From: Atopsyche davidsoni
Taxonomy: Eukaryota > Arthropoda > Insecta > Trichoptera > Hydrobiosidae
Reading direction: 5' to 3'
Assembly: GCA_022113835.1 (NCBI GenBank)
Contig: JAILWY010000028.1
Location: 4,030,001 to 4,094,000, forward strand
DNA length: 64,000 bases
In this document: in pieces, positions 58,832 through 64,000 of the stretch
Layout: every line of letters begins with the position of its first letter
Position numbering within the stretch: the first letter of the stretch is position 1
Notes under the pieces: model-generated
What the model was told of the DNA's origin: nothing
Databases searched by the model: none
What the model saw: the letters and a program-made list of their open reading frames with translations, nothing else
Program-made: the position numbers and the translations under genes

Positions 58832-59594
58832 TACGTATTCTGTGCATTTATGACGACTCGGTCAATCCGTGGTGTTTTAAGCATTCTCCTATAAAGCCAC
58901 ATTCAACTGTATAAAGCACTGTACGAAGTGATAAATGCACTACTGTGCTGTCTCAATCATCACTCTAATTTCTTGGTCATGATTCCAGACATATGCAATT
59001 CATGGTATACAGCCACAATGGTTGCATTGAACACAGCACCAAGCTGCGATACCTGCATAGCGTGAGCTTAAATCAATACATCCCACAGCCAAACAGTAGC
59101 TAGGTTATATAACATTTTTTTCCTTTTTTGATCTCGCATCGCGTGCAGGCGGCTTAAAACCGGATTGCATGCACGCCGGGGAATATAATTTTCCCATGGC
59201 GGTGGGGGTTTGTTTATTTTTTGCCCTCGAACACAGCCTCCGTGCGGAACACTTGCGGGGCGTCAGACTGGAGGCTCGGCGGCGTGTTTGCGGCGCGAGC
59301 ACCCCGGGGGCGCGTGTACAATGTAAATGGGTGTAATATGCATTCAAATAAGCGGTAATCTACCGCAGAGCTCAGCCAACGAGTCCCTGCCACTATCCGA
59401 ATAGTCTGTTGAACAGTGGAATATAATTTAATCATATTAAAACGCCAACAGAAGCCTTACACTACCGCAATTCAAATAAACGCTTATCTACTGCAAAACT
59501 CGGCGAGCGAGTTTGCTTTTATTATCCGAATATCTGTTGGTCCCAAATGTGTATAAGTAGTAATTTAAATTGAAGATTATAACAGAAGATGATT
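58831..59594. other. Intronic; GC-rich patch, no gene seen
   Basis: 59140-59330 is GC-rich and includes GCGTGCAGGCGGCTTAAAAC, related to the MITE ends. No splice-supported exon. Confidence 0.35.
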
Positions 59595-59860
59595 TTTTTT
59601 TAAAATATCATCGTGATTAACGCTTACATGAGCGGTGTACTGACCATTGTACTAACGAACCACATGCGTTAATCGAGAATTTATTAACAACCATACTCTA
59701 CATATTAACCAATGTGCCCAGGCCAACCGATATTTAGCGATTTGCAAGCACTGGAATCAAAGTAACAAGTTTAAAATCTATTAATTTAGCCAAGGAGTAA
59801 ATAATATAAACCTGTAATAGGTAATAAATACGCACTTGATTGACGTTCACCAAGAAATTG
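59595..59860 (-). repeat. Degenerate tRNA-Thr-derived element with its extended flank
   Basis: Minus-strand relative of 35287-35640. The tRNA core is damaged (GTGATTAACGCTTACATGAG at its 3' side), but the flank CCCAGGCCAACCGATATTTA continues to GTAATAGGTAATAAATACGC, the palindrome sequence. It therefore shows that the palindrome sequence and the tRNA core belonged to one larger unit. Confidence 0.55.
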
Positions 59861-60670
59861 ACATGAAGATTATAACTCATGTTTGAGTTGTAAACAAAAT
59901 AAACCTTTTCACTGAACATATGCTTGTCTTGAATCACATTTCCTTTCTCCTATAAATGCCTCATTTCCAAAGACTTTTCTCAGACAATCACTCATGCTTT
60001 GCGTTAAATACAAACTATTCAAATGTACGATAATCTACAAAAAAACGTGCTTCTCTTCAGATGAGGTTTAATGCATTTAATAGCTCTATTCTTTCAACGC
60101 CTATATATACATATAGATTTTCGCCATACAATAAATTGCAGAGTAGGTAGTAGTAAATATGCCCGAAAAATGACACATGACGCTACTTTTATATCGTCAA
60201 GCATTCTGTATAATTACAAGTATTCTCCTATAAAGCCTCACGTCTTCAACGTTCAGGCTTCAACTCCATAAAAAAAAAACTGAACCGACTACATCCGCAC
60301 AAGTAAACGGTCTCGAAGCACATTACTAATCGGCTGTGAAGCGTGTATGACGTGTACGGGCATCGCAAAGATGTCGCCATTGATGGGAGTACTCACAGTT
60401 AGTTTGCCGGTCGGGAAGCATCGCGGGTAGCATGCTTCGATATTCCCACTTGTAACAACACAACCGATCACCCGCGGCGTTCATTAAGCAGGCGAGTCGC
60501 GTTGATTACAGCTGTTCTGCCTGTCGACGAGCGCCGTTTTTCATTATTTTTTTGTTGTCCACGGTGAATTATTGCGGAGCACCATGGCGCGCTCGCCCGC
60601 ACACCGGAAACTGCGGGCGAGGCGTCACCAACCGGAAGCTACCGTTTCTCGCTGTATATATATTTTTAAA
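59861..60670. other. Intronic sequence, nothing recognised
   Basis: No exon-like frame with splice signals. 60290-60500 and 60580-60650 have mixed composition without known motifs. Confidence 0.35.
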
Positions 60671-61099
60671 CTAGAAATGTAGCCCGTCGCAGAATGACGT
60701 ATTCGATGAACGATGCAATAGCGTTTGGCTGAATACTCGAATAGCTGGGTATTCGAATTTTAAAAAGACGCTGCTCACGTTTTCCTTCCAATTCCAATTG
60801 CTTGACATTTGTGTCACAAACAACGCGTCACTGTTCTTTATTTGAAAAGTTCTAAATTTTAAATTCTCGCGGTGAACAACGGAATTCTATAATTCGTACA
60901 TATTGAAAATCGCTAAAGCATATTTTATAGTTTTATTCAATTAGTTTATGCATGAAAATATTATCCTATCGTCTTTGAAATTCGGCACATAGAATTTACA
61001 TGCAAAAAATCAGCGTTGTATATTTTAAGATATTCTATCGAGAAACATAAAATGAAACATACATACACACACACGCAATGGATATTATTATTATAAACT
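60671..61099 (-). mobile_element. Helitron-like non-autonomous element, copy D
   Basis: On the minus strand it ends CTACATTTCTAG followed by T, with the CGTCA/TGACG hairpin. Its 5' end, TTTATAATAATAATATCC, has lost the TC. Very similar to copy C. No ORF. Confidence 0.7.
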
Positions 61100-61329
61100 C
61101 TATCACAAATGCCAGTCAATTTATTTTGTACTATTTAATTATTTTTTTATTTAGAGGTTGGCGACCATTTCACTGAAAACAAATATATGTTTTCAGAGCC
61201 AGTGTTCGTGGTTTTCTTAGGAATAGTGTAGCGGATCTCAAAACTCTTTTTATCTCTTAATTTAATCAAGCCCAAAAAATAATAAATATCACGAGTGTAT
61301 CAAATATTCAGGTGTCTCTAAACTTATGC

Positions 61330-61560
61330 TGAGCTATGTATGAGGAATAGTGTAGGTGTAGAGGGTCTCCGAGTCTTTCTAAACCGCAGTTTTATTTTCG
61401 AAAGAAAAGTCTGCGTATTGCTGCTGCCCAATAGCATTATTATATAATCCTTTCGATACAAAGCTCTGGCGTTTAGATCTGATACTCTTTCTGCAGCAGA
61501 ATGCTGAAACAATAGCAGGGTTCCAGAAAAAGACTGTACAGAATGGCAGCCATGCACAAA
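61330..61560 (-). repeat. Dispersed repeat family F, copy 4 (inverted)
   Basis: On the minus strand it contains AGAGTATCAGATCTAAACGC and AGCAATACGCAGACTTTTCT, matching copies 2 and 3. Confidence 0.55.
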
Positions 61561-61603
61561 CAACAGAGGACTTCGTTATTAAGTAAAACTGATTGATCTA
61601 AAT

Positions 61604-62209
61604 CAGTGCTTCTCAAAGTAGTCCCTACGGACCCTGGGATCATTCAGGGGGTGCTTAGAAAATTAAAATCGATTTGGGGGTCCCTGAACAACGTCAGGGA
61701 ATCCACGCAAGGTTTAATATAAAATTAAAAAATTGTGACACATTTTTATTAATATGGAAGCTAAAATAAATAACAATGAATACATTATTAGCGATATTTA
61801 CGTTCTCAGTAAAATATAAATATAGACAGGTGCATAAAATACAAGTAATATCAAACATTGCGGTGAGTCAGGTAGGTTAATAGAGTCGATACTTGGGTCC
61901 GTAGGCAAGTTTTGACTATGAAAGAGGTTCCGTGGGGAAGTTTTGACTATGAAAGAGAGTCCGTGTGGCAAGTTTTGACCATGAAAAGGGTTCCGTGGGC
62001 AAGTTTTGACCATGAAAAGGGTTCCGTGGGGAAGTTTCGACTATGAAAGGGAGTCCGTGTGGCAAGTTTTGACTATGAAAGGGGGTCTGTGGGCAAGTTT
62101 TGACTATGACAGGGGGTCCATGGGCAAGTTTCGACTATGACAGGGGGTCCGTGGGCAAGTTTTGACTATGAAAAGGGTTCCGTGGGCCAAAAGAGTTTGA
62201 GAGCCACCG
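61604..62209. mobile_element. hAT-type element with an internal 31-bp minisatellite
   Basis: The left end is CAGTGCTTCTCAAAG and the right end read inward is CGGTGGCTCTCAAAC. The flanking 8-mers are ATCTAAAT and ATCAAAAT (7 of 8), consistent with a hAT target duplication. Inside, AAGTTTTGACTATGAAAG-type units start at 61907, 61938, 61970, 62001, 62032, 62064, 62095, 62127 and 62158. No transposase. Confidence 0.75.
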
Positions 62210-62609
62210 ATCAAAATCAAACGCTTTCTTCACGACCCCTGGAAATTCTGCACGAAAATGATGTAAAAAGTTCCTGAAATAATCATGATGGTGTTTTTCG
62301 GGACTGAAAATCGTTTCCACTGTCAATTCGATGGTGCATCCCTGCGTGTGGGGGTGCATTTAAACAGTGCAGCGATGTGCACAGGGGGTGGTGCACATGT
62401 TGCGCCTCCCTGCCTGATTGCACTACCCTAGTAAAACACCGGACAGCCCCGCGCTCTGGGCGTTTGAGCGAAAACTCCAATCGATCTCAATTTATACACG
62501 TACCTGACCGAGGCTGCCTGCACACTGTCGACACAACACAACACAAGCGACTACCGAACGGTATATAGAAAAAAAAAAAGTTTGGTTTTCGGTTGTGTTA
62601 AAAACATAC

Positions 62610-62827
62610 ATTACTAATACGATTAGGCACATTAGTTCACACATAGAAGATGTTTCTCGTGAATTCTCGATAAACGGAAGTGATTCGTTAGTACAAGGGT
62701 TAGTACACCGGTCATGTAAACCAGGGAATGTGGTTTCAAATCCCACACAAATCACGATGATATTTTTCTGAGAGTCTCTTTAAATCATCTTCTATGTATG
62801 AACTAATGTGCCTAATCATATTAGTAA
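62610..62827 (+). mobile_element. tRNA-Thr-derived element, copy 4 (tRNA part 62680-62755)
   Basis: The clearest full element. The ends ATTACTAATACGATTAGGCA and TGCCTAATCATATTAGTAAT are inverted repeats that continue for about 40 bases (TTAGTTCA.ACATAGAAGAT). They enclose a 76-nt tRNA-like core with CATGTAA loop. The B box has one change (GGTTTCAAATCCC). It is followed directly by the palindrome-type sequence at 62828-62878. Confidence 0.8.
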
Positions 62828-63825
62828 TAATATAATAAACCCGTAATGGGTAATAAATACGCACTTGATTGACGTTCAATTAAAAAAAATAGACATACAT
62901 TATAACATACAGTGAGTTTGGTTTGGTTGTGCACCGTGTGTAGGATGCTTTAATATTTTGTTACAAAACACTGCCTGCAATAGTAGACAAGCGAAAATAT
63001 TGATTCGGCGAGCATTGCCAGGGTCCACGTATGGTTCATTAAATACTGCGTTCTTGGATGTTATGCCGCGTTTTATTCATAAAGTCCCAACGATACTAAT
63101 AATTGAAAAATAGATGATTCGGGGTTGAGCTGCTTCTCGCAGAAAGTCCAAAACATTGAAGGACTTAAAACACCCAAGAAACTAAATCACCTTTCTACAA
63201 CGGCGGCTAAAACTTACGATCAAGTGTATATGCGGTCTTCATCCGCGTGGATGTCTTCAATTGCTTCCTTGAAGACGGCCCTGTGCCGGGACCGAAACGC
63301 GGATATTTAAAGATCAAAAATTATTATACTTGTGGGGATTTATTGGTCGCTTGTCAGTTTTGTCGCGACCTCAACTACTGGCACTAGCACCTTCGAGTAT
63401 GTACATAATATATAATATATAAGCCTGGCAGCACTGGAAGTGATGGTCACGTGGCTTAATATTTGGAGTCTCTGGCTCAGTCGATAATTAATAATAACAA
63501 TGGAGACTGTTGGTGTAGCGAGTAGTATATAATACATGCTTGTAAGAAATAAAAAAAAGTAACTGAGTGTTTGTGAAGTGATGTAACTGTATGTAAATAT
63601 AACATAAAAACAAATTGGATGAATATGTGTGGTTTTTATAATAAAAAGGTAACAATGCTATTGCGTTGTGACCAATGCGAATTGATCTTACTTTACCCGA
63701 GTTTTTTATGACGTGTTGTCGAGAGTCGAAAAATCTAAGCAATAACCTTTGACTGTTGCCGTGATGGCACATTCGACTTCCTTGAAGAGTGGTTTTGTGT
63801 GGTTTTAACATGGTTTCTGTTGCAG
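62828..63825. other. End of the Dbx-like intron
   Basis: Contains a palindrome-type sequence (62828-62878), a MITE end GTGTGTAGGATGCTTTAA (62935) and a hairpin motif TTGAAGACGGCC..GGGACCGAAACGC at 63268-63302. No other exon is evident. Confidence 0.4.
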
Positions 63826-63975
63826 AGGGATACTCGGTGCACGGGGGAGGGGTTTTCGCGCTGCCGGGTTTTCCGCTGGCGCCAATTGCCAAGCCAATCG
63901 CCAGTCGGCCACCAGCCTTCCCGCCCCACCTGCACTCTCTGCTCGCCCACTGCCGCCAGCATCCCTACCTTGCAG
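63826..63975 (+). CDS. Dbx-like homeobox protein, exon 2
   Basis: The acceptor TTTCTGTTGCAG ends at 63825 and the donor GCAG|GTGAGT begins at 63976. Exon 1 ends in phase 1; this exon supplies two bases, then reads through open to end again in phase 1 (150 bp). It encodes VFALPGFPLAPIAKPIASRP, then AFPPHLHSLLAHCRQHPYLA. GC-rich like exon 1 and unlike the intron. A proline-rich linker with HPYL is expected between the LKFxVNAIL motif and the homeodomain in this class. The phase match and composition make it convincing; the homeodomain should begin in the next exon, outside the window. Confidence 0.75.
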
Positions 63976-64000
63976 GTGAGTCTGACGTCACCAGCCCGGA

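Noticed and set aside
60541..60660. GC-rich possible exon next to Helitron copy D
   Set aside because: No splice-bounded frame and no similarity recognised.

Overview
The window looks like AT-rich, repeat-laden insect chromosomal DNA. The clues are intron-containing genes with GT-AG junctions, two ZAD-type C2H2 zinc-finger genes (an arthropod family), a BRCA2 orthologue with the animal helical/OB/Tower layout, a Dbx-like homeobox gene with a very long intron, and insect-typical mariner, hAT, Helitron-like, LINE and tRNA-SINE remnants. The order cannot be fixed from sequence alone. I see no bacterial, organellar or viral genes.

Positions 1-15.6 kb are the compact, gene-dense part. The 5' exons of a ZAD zinc-finger gene (minus strand, running off the left edge) lie head-to-head with a 53-codon single-membrane-span microprotein gene (1284-1445). 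A complete ten-exon ZAD-C2H2 paralogue follows (minus, 5340-2384). It is itself head-to-head with a seven-coding-exon BRCA2 (plus, 6104-15004). The huge first coding exon of BRCA2 carries about 18 near-identical BRC repeats plus degenerate ones; the small 3' exons encode the OB folds and a short Tower.

From 15.6 to 40.5 kb I find no convincing gene. The interval holds a Helitron-like element, LINE remnants, minisatellites, a 156-bp satellite, dispersed repeat pairs, fold-back structures and a hAT element with a perfect 8-bp target-site duplication that has other repeats nested in it.

From 40.6 kb to the right edge is the 5' part of a Dbx-like homeobox gene. Exon 1 (40593-41889) and exon 2 (63826-63975) join in phase across a 21.9-kb intron; the homeodomain should lie beyond the window. 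The intron holds a LINE-derived tandem array, three Helitron-like copies, a broken mariner, a 2.2-kb DNA transposon with a decayed transposase of unassigned superfamily, two more hAT elements and several copies of a tRNA-Thr-derived element.

The most notable structures are the higher-order (369-bp) organisation of the BRC array, the tRNA-Thr(UGU)-derived element flanked by inverted repeats, and hairpin motifs resembling a hammerhead-ribozyme core. All exon boundaries were inferred by eye from GT/AG signals and reading phase; none has transcript support here.
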